63,806 bases of DNA, taken from assembly GCA_049999805.1 (NCBI GenBank), contig JBNGIO010006112.1, positions 1-63,806 on the forward strand. Reading direction: 5' to 3'. Every line of letters starts with the position of its first letter. Position 1 is the first letter of the stretch. This stretch comes from Folioceros fuciformis (lineage: Eukaryota; Anthocerotophyta; Anthocerotopsida; Anthocerotales). The notes under the pieces were generated by a model. The model searched no databases. It was not told the DNA's origin and saw only the letters and a program-made list of their open reading frames with translations. Position numbers and translations under genes: made by a program. Shown piece after piece: positions 37,149 to 49,334 of this stretch.

Positions 37149-38247
37149 TGCATCGCCTACCAAATGGTTACTGACAGATTGCTTCAAGCGGCGGTCACCC
37201 AAGAACCAGATTTGACTGGTTTTGCAAGCATGTCTTTCCACGAGTGTCTTTTCAGATGCTTCCAACTTCCCAGGCAAAGGACGGAACAAACAACTCTTCG
37301 TCATTTGGTAAAGCATCTGCTTTCTGCGTCTTCCCGCCTCTCTGCGTCCTTCCTTCCTTATCCTCACCACCTCTCAGTCTGGCACACAGGTTCACCTTCA
37401 CCCGTTTAAGATTTTTTTTTTCCCTCCATCACTCAATTGCTGACGTCTTTAATCTTGTTGTTGATGGCTACCCGTCATCTGTTCACGAGATTGGACGATA
37501 CGTACGTAGGGTGGGTCGGAAAAGAAGAGGAACAGCTGTCCTGCCAGCGACCGGCGTGACACATTGTTCCCACTTCCCTAGAATTGATATACAATGGCAC
37601 TGCCATCGCAAAGAGGACAGAAGCGCCTCCCAATTGTCCCAATACTTTTTACACCGTAGCCTTCAAACTCCTAACCAAGTCAAGTCTAGTCTAAAAATGG
37701 CAACACAAGTAACGTGCAGCCGCAACCCAAGTGACGTGTAGCCTACAAAACCGAAACCCCGCAGCGAATATATACGTCCCAGCAAGCAAAGCTGTTCCTG
37801 CACTCACCACCAAGCTCTGATGTGAAGCTTCAGACCATAGAGCTCCAATGTCCAGTATCCTTCCTTCACAGTGAGGGCAGGAGATCGTCACCGGCAGGCT
37901 CCAGTGAGGGAGGAGGAGGGCCTCAGCGCGAGGCTTGAGTGGACCGAACAGCAAGCTGTTTGTTTCGTCACAAGGGGAGCGCAGCATTCAGGCACGGTGT
38001 CCACAGCGTCCGAGGGCGGCGATCATCCATGGTGCTGGGCACTGAAGCACTTGGAGTCGAAGGAACGATTAGGCAACCGGATTCAGCGCGCTGCGTGGGG
38101 GGTTCTGGGTACAAGATGTCGGTGTCGGATGTGTCCAGCGTTTCACGCAGCGCGAAGAATGTTGTCGTCTAGTCGGTCCTTGGACTCCAAGCGCTTCAGT
38201 GTCCTAATCCCACGCTTTAGAGTTACGTTTTAGGACGCAATGCTTTC

Positions 38248-38314
38248 TCTCATTCGGCCTTCATCTTGCTCTCAAACATACTATGTTTGACAGCAAGATG
38301 AAGGCCGAATGAGA
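38248..38314. repeat. Near-perfect inverted repeat, 33-bp arms, 1-nt centre
   Basis: The left arm 38248-38280 and right arm 38282-38314 are reverse complements with one mismatch, around a single central base at 38281. Arm cores are cattcggccttcatcttgct and agcaagatgaaggccgaatg. The loop is too short for a microRNA precursor. It marks the border between GC-balanced promoter-like DNA and an AT-rich repeat block, which suggests a foldback transposon end or a replication-derived palindrome. Confidence 0.9.
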
Positions 38315-39074
38315 TGATTTTTTGGTGGAAGATTTTTGTATCTTTGTAGAACTTTCATGTCCGGTCTGCCTGTTCGACGGAACAAAAGCGTGCTCTTTCT
38401 ATCAAATTTATTATTATTATTTAGAAATAATCATTGTAATATTGTAAAATAAAATATATCACATAGAAAATAATTTAAATTAAAAAAAATTAAATAACTA
38501 TAAGATTATAGGAATGAAGCAATATGACAACGGCCATTCTCAATCATCTATTATATAGGAATTTGCTTTGGTATCATTCATCTATGTGCATATTTTACTA
38601 TTTTACTTTTTTCAACTTGTACCACATTCTAGGTTGTGGATGGATATGGCACACACACCCTTTTTTTTCTTCCTGTTACATTCTTGTTTCAAAATTTGAA
38701 AGATGAGGACACTAGGCGGACTTGCATATGGAGGGAAGCAAAAGAAGTGGGCTGGCTGTCATTTCCTTTTAGGGAATAGTATGAAGGACTATGCATAGGA
38801 GTTAGTGAGGCACACTCTGGTGGTAGTGGATGGTGTTCAAGAGGACATTTGTTTGAGCGTTGTGAGGTTGTGGATGGTTTGAGAGGACATGTGTCTACTT
38901 ATTGCGTGTTCCATTAGTTGTGGATGCCATTTGAGAGTACATTCGTTTGTATCCTATACGTGACTACAATGACCATGATGTGAATAGAGGTAATTGAATG
39001 TAGTCGTCGTAAAAACAGAAATTGCTTTTCCACCCATCTCGAATCGGCATGCATAGGACGTAGTCCATGGGTTG

Positions 39075-39276
39075 GACATTGTGGTGGAAAATGAAGAGAC
39101 TACTGGAGATTGGAATGGTGTAGAATGTGAAAAGAGATTGCGAGTTGGTGGGAAGGACTATTTGGCTGAAGTGAGACATTGTGGTGAGAAGTGGAAAGAA
39201 CACTAGAGATTAGAATGATGTAAAATGCAAAGTGGGCTTGCAAGTTGGTAGAAAGGACTATTGGATTGAAGTGAGA
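39075..39276. repeat. Tandem duplication, unit about 100 bp
   Basis: Two adjacent copies (39075-39174 and 39175-39276) begin gacattgtggtg and share the order gagattrgaatgrtgtaraatg, then ggaaggactatt-like, then ggmttgaagtgaga. They are diverged and non-coding. Confidence 0.8.
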
Positions 39277-40749
39277 TTTGCAACACCTCTACATGTGGAC
39301 GGGCCTTTAGACAACGTTCTACTTAGGTTGTGAGACCCTCTTCTTGACAGTGGGTGCATTGGGCATTGTGCATAGGGATGGATTACCACTACTTTCTAGT
39401 GAGACATTGCAAAGTAGTTGGTTGTCAAAAAGACTCTTCCATTTAGTGAAACATGGTGCAACATCAGTACTCTGTAGTTGAGTGAAGCATGAAGAAGAGT
39501 GCGAGATGCAAAATGCCCTAAAAAACAGGCCCTAAATTAAAGTCACTCTTCTATCTGAACACGAATCGACCAATACATCTTTCTTCTACTTCCTCAAGTC
39601 AACGTCACCTGCATGCCATACGCCCATACGGTCTCGAGTATCGATACAACGTTGCTTTGGTTATGAGGTGTGCATGATAGGTTCACTCCTGTTTGTGGTA
39701 GTATGCTTGACGGCACAAACATGCCGTCAGACAAACAAGCGAGTTGCAGGAAGCTGTAGGTGGTTGCAACGGCGTGGTGGGTGCCCGCGTTGCTGAGAAT
39801 TGGAAGGTAAAGGAGCTTCAGAGTTCATAAGGTGGAAGAGTTTGTACATGGCCACCGGGATACCACACCGATACATCTGAAAAAGGAGAACACATGTTCC
39901 TGCAGGGAGGACTAGCTATGCAGCTCTAAATCTGACCTCTGCTTTGGGGGATTGCTAATGCAGGGTACATCGCAGAGAATTGAAAGGTGAAAGTCCTCCG
40001 CATACGCTTGTCAGACGAGAGAAGCCAATTATAGCCTGGTGCTTGTGCAGGAGCATGCTCTGCTGGCTTTGCCTCGAGGTCCTGCTCTTTCCAGCCTGCA
40101 GCATCATACTCATAGAACCAAGAGGTCGGGAATTTGGAGGGTGCACTGTCCCCTTATATTCTTGCAGACGTCTGACTGAGGTGGCGAAACTGGGTCATCA
40201 TGGGGCTCATCGCCAGGAAGCCATTTAACCTCGCGAAGCAAGAGCAGCTGTGCTTCAAAACCTCAGTTAAAAGCCACCACACCTTTCTTCAAATGCCCAT
40301 GCCTACGGGAATACGTATCCCGAGTCAAGACTCGAGTCCAGCTGCATAGGGCCGCCCTTGCGAAACACTTCCACCGCTGCCACTTCTAGTCCTTCGATGC
40401 AATTCCTCCATCTCATTTTAGCTTCCCTGACGTCGCTCGTACCTGGCACCCTTCGGTGCACCTGCACTTCCACCGCGACGCGCCTGGAAACACTCCTGGT
40501 GGGACAACACAAACTACAACGATCTCCTGAAAATCTCAAGAACAGAATACTCCCACGCTCGGCCCTTCAGACTGCCAACCTTAGCTGCTGCTCCAGATCC
40601 CAACTATCAAGATGCACACCAGCACAACAACTCCGAGAGGCACGTTGGCCACACCATGCTTTCAGCCTCACAACCAGCTTGAAGATCCGAATTTCCGCCA
40701 TCACAAGCACTCCAAAAGTACTTCATCGCAGTGAGCAAAAAATAAACTC

Positions 40750-41230
40750 TCAACCTAAGGTTCTCTGCAAACGCACAAAACTACCCTGTGAAACCTGAAA
40801 CACACGACAAGCCGAGCCAAGCCATCCACGATCAAGAGAAGATACGGCATATACCCTGTTCTTAGCGAGGCAGTCCCTGAGTTTCTTCTCCAAAATCCCG
40901 CATCCTCCCGACCGTTTCTCCATGCACTCCCACAACGGCGCACAATCGCATTCCGGCTCCAATTCTGTCTCTACACAACCACCGCAGCATCAGCCAGGCA
41001 CATCTGAGAATCAGCTAGCACGTCGTCAAAACAGAAAACAAAACTTCCGTGCGGTCACCTTGAACTCCAGAGTCGGGCACCGTGGCCAGGTGCGGGGAGG
41101 AAGGCAGGGCAGCGGGGGACGCCGAGTGATGCAGCAACGACAAGGAGCCGGCCGCAGCAGCTGCTGCTGCTGCTGTGATGCCTGCCGCTGCCGCTGCTTT
41201 GATGCCGACTGAGGGCGCGCTTCCAGACAT
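40750..41230 (-). CDS. Small Cys-rich protein, 100 aa, possibly CHCH-like
   Basis: Three exons (41059-41230, 40855-40970, 40750-40764) join in phase, ending GT-AG, to give 100 residues. The N-terminal half is Ala/Ser-rich (MSGSAPSVGIKAAAAAG...) and could be an organelle presequence. The second exon encodes ELEPECDCAPLWECMEKRSG and then GCGILEKKLRDCLAKN. The last two cysteines have CX9C spacing and the preceding ones CX5C and CX7C. That is reminiscent of twin-CX9C mitochondrial proteins but not a clean match. The coherent splicing and dense Cys pattern favour a real gene. I do not recognise the family. Confidence 0.6.
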
Positions 41231-41706
41231 TTCTGTCCTTTCCCTCTTCCTCGTCCCCTTCCTCTTCCTGTGTTCCGTAGAAAGCCGAGCAAAGCGGAGA
41301 GAAGCGAAGCGAAGCAAAGCAAAGCGCAAATTCCGTTCGTGTGCAGCCCCGCTCAAAACTCGCCTTCTGAAACAATTTGTAGTTGCCACGCCGAGAAGTC
41401 GAGAAAGGTTGTATACTTCTCGCCTCACCAACGTGGCACCCTTACCTACACATCAGCATCAACAGTAGAGTTTCTCGAGCTACACGTCTTATTTACGGTT
41501 TAGACAATTTCCTGTTTCCTCCTAAGGTAGTATGAATATAAATAGCACAAACCTAAGTACATGTACAGATTAGTCGATACTTCAAGTATATAAAGAGTCT
41601 ATGGAGCTCCTGAGACGCAGGACCGAGAACGCTCTCGTACATACTCTAGGTGGCTGTGGAGTGCAGTCTGGACGATTGAAGCTAGTCGTTCAGGCGAGTG
41701 CAATCC
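41231..41706. other. Divergent promoter region
   Basis: It separates the Cys-rich gene and INO80C, which point away from each other. A short gaagc/aaagc-type purine repeat lies near 41285-41325. No TATA-box call is made. Confidence 0.4.
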
Positions 41707-42210
41707 ATGGTGAAGCATCCAGCTTCTCCGGCCGAGAAGGCGCGCGGCTCCGGAAGCGGCAGCCTTTCAGTGTCGAAGAAGGGAAGCGGAGGATCAGCAT
41801 CCAAGGAAGCATCGGCGTCCGGGGCGGCAGCTGGACACCCTGAGCTTACGGACTACGATTTGATTCTGCCTCCGTCTTTGCCTTTCAAGCGCGCTCGTCA
41901 AGCTGGAGATCGACACGGCAAGGGCCAGAACAGAGGGAAGCACTGGAAGCACTTGAAGCAGATTCTGCAGGCGGAGAATTACCACTTGTATCCCGCCAAC
42001 CAGCCAAATTATGTGAACATCGAAGCTCCTCCGTCGGCCTACCCTACCAAGAAGTATTGTGACATCACGGGCTTTGAGGCGCCTTACACGGATCCCAGAA
42101 CAAAGCTCCGGTATGCTAATGTCGAAACTTTCAAGAAGATTAGGTTCATGCCCGAGAACCAGGTCCAGGGTTACCTCGCCCTCAGGAACGCGTCAGTGGT
42201 TTTGAAGTAG
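41707..42210 (+). CDS. INO80C: INO80 chromatin-remodelling complex subunit C (IES6)
   Basis: Single-exon ORF of 167 residues from ATG 41707. The N-terminal third is Ser/Gly/Ala-rich and disordered (MVKHPASPAEKARGSGSGSL...). The conserved part starts at LPPSLPFKRA and has KHWKHLKQILQAENYHLYPA. It ends with a YL1_C-type domain: KKYCDITGFEAPYTDPRTKL and VQGYLALRNASVVLK. This architecture fits INO80C/IES6, which helps INO80 exchange or slide nucleosomes in the nucleus. YL1/SWC2 shares the C-terminal domain but is much longer, so INO80C is the better fit. A GTG codon nine bases upstream is not a likely start. Confidence 0.88.
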   Translation: MVKHPASPAEKARGSGSGSLSVSKKGSGGSASKEASASGAAAGHPELTDYDLILPPSLPFKRARQAGDRHGKGQNRGKHWKHLKQILQAENYHLYPANQPNYVNIEAPPSAYPTKKYCDITGFEAPYTDPRTKLRYANVETFKKIRFMPENQVQGYLALRNASVVLK

Positions 42211-42852
42211 AATCCTTCGCTGGACTCGTTTGGATTCTTTTGTAGGTTGTGGTGAGAGCACACTTGGGAGTGCGTAATTTGTCAACTAGAGAAAATGCCG
42301 TCAGAACTCAAACGGACTTGTAGAACAGGAAATGACGTCGGAACTCAAATGAACTTGTAGAACGAGAAAATGACGTGATTCAATGCAACGTGTATAAAGT
42401 ACATAGAGCTATTTGCAAATATCTAATATACCTGTGCTCCTATGCCAGGTGTCTATGTAATCTATACAGTGATTGCTAACCCGAAAATAGTCAGAAGCGC
42501 ATAGATACCTCCTCCGTTAGGAGGTAGACCGCCCTGAAATCCTCTCGGGACAAGTGTGTTACAAAGCAGTACAGAATTGTGTTACATCTCTCCTGATTCC
42601 CCTTCTGCGAGTCTGCACGCCCGAGGCCCATCAAAGTGCTACTATACACAGGTTCCGTTGGTCAGCAGAATCTCTTTCACAAGCCAAATAACTATGGACA
42701 GTGGTATTTACAGCGAGACCCTGCAAAACATGAACACATAGGGGTTGCGATGAGAGTTCCGTAAAGCAGTGAGCAGATGCGATGTGCATAGCTAAGTGCG
42801 AACGAACGAGGTGATACCTTTCAGGGGTGGAAAGAAAAACACAGCAAGAACG
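42211..42852. other. Intergenic between convergent INO80C and paladin
   Basis: It probably contains 3' UTR sequence. A phrase close to tcagaactcaaa...cttgtagaac is repeated at about 42300 and 42330. No gene is seen. Confidence 0.45.
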
Positions 42853-45800
42853 TCACTCCAACTTGAGATTGTCGCACAAATGCCCGAGCTCTGGCCGAGC
42901 CTGCATCCAAGCTGCAAAAGCGGTGTCTCCAGCAAAAGTAGTACCTTGCGATGCTACTCTGTTGTACAGGTATGACCGGTAGGCGATCAAGAAGAAGTAG
43001 CGCCTGCATTGTCACGAATAGATGATCAAGTTGACGCTTTAGGAAGCTAGAAAGCTTGGGTGCAGCGAGAGCTGCCAGCGGACGAGCCAGTGTACTGACC
43101 TTAAGGCTTTGATGCCCATGTCATGGAGGAAAGCTCTACGCTCATCATCTCCTGCCACGCAATCCTCGAGCTGCTGTTTATAGAACAATACGTCGTCTCG
43201 CAAATTCCCTGCTCCTTCACATCTGCAGTTCATTCGAACAAGATCGACAGTTCGAGTTAGACACTGCGAATGAAGATGAAGCGCATGAAATTGTACGGAC
43301 GTTTCCGATACCTGTCGATAACGGCATCCACTTCGGATTTGCTGACGGGCCCGTTGGCAATTACTCGCGTTAAGCTCAGGACATCCCTGTAATCACCTTG
43401 TCGGAAAGCCTCCTTATTCTCTATGGGCCTCACTATGACTTCCGGGAGTGACGCGAAAGCACTGATATCCACGGGTCCAGAAGATGAACTGGATGCAGCT
43501 CTCAGCTGCTCATCAGCCTGTAGTCTGAGACAAGTGATGGCCATAGCGTATGCTACACCCCCAAACCCCGTATGAGACACGAAGAAGTACTCCACCTGGC
43601 TGCCAGCCCTACAAGGACAACCACAAGAAGGTTTAGAGAGATCCAGGAAGGCGGGCATGTATAGGCCCGTCCCTGCCCATCCAACAGTTGTCTGCGCATT
43701 GCAGACCCACCACGCGCAGACCGCTGCAAAACGGACAAAAACACGCCGTGTACGTTCATCTTCCCACATAAAGTAATGGGAATACTGTAGGGCGTCAGGT
43801 AGACATACTCATCCAGTCGTCGTTGAATAGCATCCACATCAACAGCCAAAGGGGCCCTCTCTCTTGTGAGAGGAACTCTGTCATAATCGACATTATAGCC
43901 TTCTGCCTTCAGTGATGCATACACCTCGAAAGGTGTTTTAACATCTTCAGGTGTGAGAGATTCCCAGTAGCCGATGATGTCTGACTGATTCGTTACTGGA
44001 TTGAATTCTTCCCGGTGCAAAAGCATACGGCCCCCATTGCGTGCAGCCTCTACAAGGATATCTTCCTTCAACCTGCTCTCCAGCTGCACAACCTGGAAGT
44101 TCAAATGCACCACACCATGAGGTCATGATGCAGAGGACACGAAAAGCACACACAGAACTCGTAATGAGACTCACCACGGGTCCTTTGATCCCCACGTGCT
44201 TCAAGGTGCTCACAGGCTGGTCAAGTTCACGTAGGACAAACGGATTTCCATGAATATAGACAACAGCTTCCTCCCTCAGGTCTGTGACCACAGCTTTCTG
44301 GCTCCCAACACCCCCCGGCGAGGGCTTGTGCTGTAAATGAGCCAGTACGGCTTTGATGCCATCCACTGTGGGCGTTGCCATGCTGTGGACAGGAACACCG
44401 CCAACCTGACATCGTTTTCACAATTGAACACGAACTAAAAATGAGTGTGACATACACGTAAGACATCCAAGTGAAACTTGCAACAGGAAGTACCAGATAC
44501 AGGGTGGGTTGCTTTCTCAAGAAACAAACTCTTCGCAAAAGTCCAAGCTTGCACTACCTTCCAAACGTTGGGTGCCCCAGGAATGGGCACATGATCTGCC
44601 GATGTCTTTTGGCCAGGGAAGAAATACATTTTCAGAATAGCACGCTTCCCTAACACTGCTCCATTGCGAGCTTTCACAATAGCTTCCATGACCTCACCCT
44701 CATTACTCTCGCTGTAGGTTTTGAAGTCTACTTCCTGCAAGCCATTCTTGTGAGCATCTCTCGCCAGAAACAAGGCATTTAGATATGACAAATACAGATC
44801 AGAGCAGAACACAAAAATTGCTTACTGGGATTGTAAACACACGTGCCGGTCGCAACCGCATGCTCCACTTCATCTGACGGACTTCTGGCCGTTGACGAAT
44901 CCAGGCTTTGAAGGTAGAGCACGGGAGGCCAGGCTGACAGAAACCATCAAAAGCTTCACTGCCTAGATACGATGCCAATGCAATCAACATGAAGTAGCGC
45001 TCCAGATATTCAACTCCTCGATTTAGAGATGCTCTCCTTGTATGGTGCTCCAAGTTTTGCTGATTAAATGATTTTCTATAGTGCAGAACAGCTTTCCGTA
45101 AATTCTGCATTGCAGCACACCTATCGATAACAGCATCCAGGGCCTCTCTGCTTTCCGTACCATTTGCCAATAGCCTGGTTATTTTCCTGACGATGGGAAT
45201 GTCATCCATGACAAATCCAGCCAGGGATCTGCTCCGTTCCAGTCTTAAATCCTCTCGAGGTGAAATAGCATCCATGTCTGGGGTCTCATTATTGCCCTCC
45301 TCCCCACTACTAGATCCAGAATCTGCCTCTGCTGTTTCTCCCAACAGTGCTTGCATCCGCAGAGGCCTACCATAATCACAACGTAGTTTCACTAAGCATG
45401 CAATAACTGTTCCTGTGGTTGTGCGCCCACGCCCCATCTGACGAATTGCAACGAGTTGAGTTAGCACCACTCTGTATCGATGTTCTAGCAGCTCACAAAG
45501 AAGGAGAAAACAGAAGGACCTGAATACCTGGCAGTTGAATACGAATGCTGTATTTTTAGGAGCTGCCGCAATCCTTACAGAAATGCTATCAAAGTCAGAG
45601 CTCTTGGGTGCCTTTCCATCGGTTATGGGCACACGAGCATACTCAACAAGGTACCCTTCAGCTTCCAATTTCTTGTACACCTCCAGCGGTGTCATGACAG
45701 TTCCCCCGTGAACCTGTTCCCAGGCATCGAAAATCTGTCCCTCCTCCGTTTCATGGTTCACCATAATTGCTCCCCCGTACCTATCAGCCTCCCTTAAAAT

Positions 45801-48800
45801 ATCTTCCTTCAGTCGTGCCTCCATTTGTTCAACTCTTTCCCTGTCTATGCCCTGACAATAAACCAGCAACGTGATGAATAATCAGTAAACATGTCCTAAA
45901 GCGTCGTCAAAACATGAACTGGGCGTCAAGTGTAAACTCACTGTATATTCCAGCATATTCTTGTACGGTCGTTCAACTTCTCGAAGCACGAATGGTTTCC
46001 CATTGATGTAAACAACAGGTTCCTCCCTCATGTTGTGCCATAACACAGTTCGCCCCGCGTTCCCAGAAACGACTCTGTGAAGTACTGCCCGAATACCATC
46101 AATGGTTGGGTTGGCTACACCATACACAGGAAAACCTACAACCTCTCTAAAATTAGGAGCCCCTTCAACTCTCTCTGGCAGATGTAAGTTCTGGCATCCT
46201 GGACAGTGATCACTTTTCAGTACAGTCTGCCTGCCAAGGACGGCGCCATTTCTGGATCCAACAACAGTCTCCATATTAGTGGGACGTCCTCCAGTCACAG
46301 CTGTCTTTTTAATTAGTCCAGGAGGGTTGTTACCATAACCCAGAGCTCCCATAGGATCCCGCCGGAGAAGCCTGCAAATATTTCATGCCAGCAGCAGGCT
46401 GTCAGCAGCGTCCTATTCCTTCACCTGACAATTTATCCCCTACCCAACTGATGACAACTGCTCAGCACACTTTCATATTCCAATCCAGCAGTCAACATGC
46501 CACTCCCCACCGACCTATCGATCCGCCAGGTTTTTTACCTGCGAAGGACACTGTACAGTTCAGGACGCGCTGCCATCCATTGCTGAAACCCACCATGACT
46601 GGGCTGTCGACCTTTCAATAGTGCTGACTGATCAGTGTGGATGTACACTGCAAAGCAAATGAGAAAATAATAGCGTTCCAAGTACTCAACAAAGTACGAA
46701 AGGGCTGCCTCGCGCTTTTTCTCATCTGCTTGACGCTGTATACTATTACGATAATTTGCTATCGCCTCTCGAAGGTTCTGTAACGCCACAGCAACAACCA
46801 ACAGGAAGCTTACAAAGAGGTGTGGCAAGCAGTAAGAGGTGAAAGAATTTCCAACCAGAAAACAAGCATTCAAGGTACAACATCTAACCTGCATGGCAGA
46901 GCACTTGTCGATCACTTTATCAACCTGGCGCTTGCTCTCAACACTACCCTGTCCATTACAACCCAGACGTGTAAAATTTTATGTGATTCTGCTCGTGACA
47001 ACAAGACACAGGAACAAGACAGCAATATTGATTCGGACATACCTCTAAAACTCGCATGAGGCTTCGAATCACAGTGTATTCACCTCTTCTAATAGATTCC
47101 TCAGAATCTGGAACATCATATACAGCCTCGGCTACAAAGTCGTGCACCTGCCCAGCAGAACTTGTTCGTGGAATACCTGAAGCAAGAGACCAAGTGCATT
47201 CAGTCCCATCGTCATTGACGACCATTTTCCTGTCAACTGAGAGCAAGCATGACTCTGCAGCAAACTTTGTACCGCTCAAATTTAAGATTACCTGTTGACT
47301 TGGTGCGACGAAGGTGGATGAGTGTTGCGATCACCATGCCAGTTGTTGTGCGACCTCGTCCCATTTGGCAGTTAAATACCAATGCTGTCCCAACCTCAGC
47401 ATGAGAAATACGCTGAACCTGCCAAAACCCACACAGCATTCGAAGCTGACATCAAACCTAGAGACACATGAGCTGTAGAGGTTGCCAGGGGGTATGTGTG
47501 TAACTGAACAGAAGCATGCAGGCAGAGTAGTAGAAGAGACTAACCAGAAGGTCAAAATCGCGCTCCTTGGGAGACTTTTCATCTGTGATTGGCACTCTTT
47601 CGTAATCAACTTTGTAGCCTTCAGCCTGCAAACCCTCATACACCTGTGTAGCATACAACAGCGTTCGTTAGAAGGATGTCCGAGGCTTCAGACAGCCAGG
47701 TAACCCAGAATCCAGACCTGAGAGATTACCTCCAGAGGGGTGAGGACTGAGTCTGGGCCTATGGGTTCCCACTGGTCAACCATTTGGCCATCTGGTAGTT
47801 CATCAGTCACCAGTACTTTTTTCTTGTACCTATTCTTCAAATCCACAATAGACTTAGGGGAAAGCGGAATGAACTGAGCTTGAAAAGCAGACATCTGGAA
47901 GTCCAGAGCTTTTACAACTTGCCTCAAACTGAAACATACCTTGCAGCCTCCCGCAACACATCTTCCTTGAGTCGAGCTTCCATTTGCTCCACTCTTGATC
48001 TGTTAATGCCCTGCACAACACACAACACCTTTGAGAGTCTGCCCAAAGCAGTACAGTACTGGGCATAATTAGCACAGTATCCCACTCTGAAGTCTCAGCT
48101 GGCTGATGGATGCACACAACGCTGGAGCTACTTGGAAAAACCTGCTTTCAGCAATGCATCCCATAGGGGACGGTCAAGCAAGGGTGCAGAGTCAAGGAAG
48201 GATTAGTGCAGACATCATGATGGACACACATGCTGCCGTAAATACAAGCTGCTGTTTCATGCATCGTTTATAGAGTCACACGCAAGGAGAGGCATGTGGA
48301 GGGAGTGTCCAGTTCCAATGATCACCCTAAGAGCTACACTCCACCTCAGCCATCTCCAGGCGGAACCAACTTGCATGGTCGTTCCTCAGCACTCCCATGG
48401 CTGGCCTGCCACCACAGGTTCCTTTTGAGCTTATGCTCAAACACTCATTTCCCCTACACTGCATCTCTAGGTTCGCACCAATCAAGCAACAGGTAATAAG
48501 GGCAAGACACGAGTCCTGGCAGACCTGCAACATTCTCCAAACTCAAACATAGCCTCGTGAATCCAGCAACACCAGGCAAGACGAGAGGGCATCGAGAAAT
48601 CATTCAAGCTAGGTGAATTGGGTCGGTAGAGAAGAGCGCCGACCGTGTACTCCAGATTCGAAAACGGACGTTCCACCTCTCGCAGCACGTAAGGTCTCCC
48701 ATTGATGTAGATGACCTACGGACAAGGAGGCCAAGGCAACGCAATTACCGATTAGGGCGGGTGACGGCGGGCAACAGATTTTTGGACCCAGCTTATGAAA

Positions 48801-49334
48801 TTCTTAGGCCACAACGACTTGCTGAAGTCCTTACCGGTTCCTCGCGCAAATTATGCCACAGTACTTGTTTGCCACCGTATCTGGTGGCCCCGACGAGATC
48901 GAGCACCCTGCGGATTCCATCCACAGTAGGAATGGCGACTCCAAACACCGGAAACGATCCAGCCTGCTGACATCATTACACAAGCTTAGTCCAGTCCCAG
49001 GGATGCGCGCACGGCTAAATTGTGCCGTCAGCGACAGGAAGTGCCAGCGAGAAATGCGATTTGTGATACGACGGAACATCCGCCCTAGTGTCAGCTGCTT
49101 AACTAGTTGGAAACTGCCACAGCATTTGAGCAACACCTGGCAGGCCACACGATAGCAGCAAAGCTTGCTTCAAGAACGAGATACCTGGCGGTAATTTGGC
49201 GCACCATCAACGTGAGGCAGGAGGCGTTTATTCTGGCATCCGGGAAAGTGATCGCTTTTCAAGATAGTTTTCTTCCCTAAAACCGAGCCTCCTCTGGTCA
49301 TGATCACATGCTCCGGCTCCCGAGGCGATCCCAT
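42853..49334 (-). CDS. Paladin-like protein with three tandem phosphatase repeats
   Basis: Large multi-exon minus-strand gene from ATG 49334 (MGSPREPEHVIMTRGGSVLG) to TGA 42853-42855 (ending LGHLCDNLKLE), over 1,200 residues. Three homologous repeats each start with a GxVLGKxxxLK, CPGCQ-like block. Each then has a PTxDGIR/K block, a REE(P/A)VVYINGxPFVLRE block, a coil like EQMEARLKEDILREA and a phosphatase segment. Repeats 1 (near 47345) and 2 (near 45440) carry the intact CX5R loop FNCQMGRGRTTTG; in repeat 2 an intron splits it. Repeat 3 (near 43560) has VSHTGFGGVAYA at that position, lacking both the Cys and the Arg. The family is paladin/PTP-like inositol-phosphate phosphatase, conserved in plants. 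A dispersed repeat sits in an intron at 48206-48297. Confidence 0.85.
48206..48297. repeat. Dispersed repeat, copy 2, in paladin intron
   Basis: Same unit as 8955-9032, in the same orientation on the + strand, and therefore antisense to the host gene. It shares gcagacatcatgatggac and tacaagctgctgtttcat. An extra 11 bp or so separates the two blocks. Confidence 0.6.

Larger units (their letters stand above)
37149..40749. other. Repeat-rich intergenic block
   Basis: The first kilobase is unremarkable promoter-like DNA. A minus-strand ORF at 37691-37987 contains CPHC and a hydrophobic end but has no supported gene model. A strong hairpin lies at 38248-38314. The DNA from 38320 to 39500 is AT-rich, with tandem repeats near 38820-38950 and 39075-39276. 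From 39700 the DNA becomes GC-balanced, and a 78-codon minus ORF (40303-40539) has no recognisable feature. Confidence 0.5.

Noticed and set aside
37691-37987. Minus ORF with a CPHC motif and a hydrophobic end
   Set aside because: Two frames look equally plausible and neither joins to another exon or to the dioxygenase gene.
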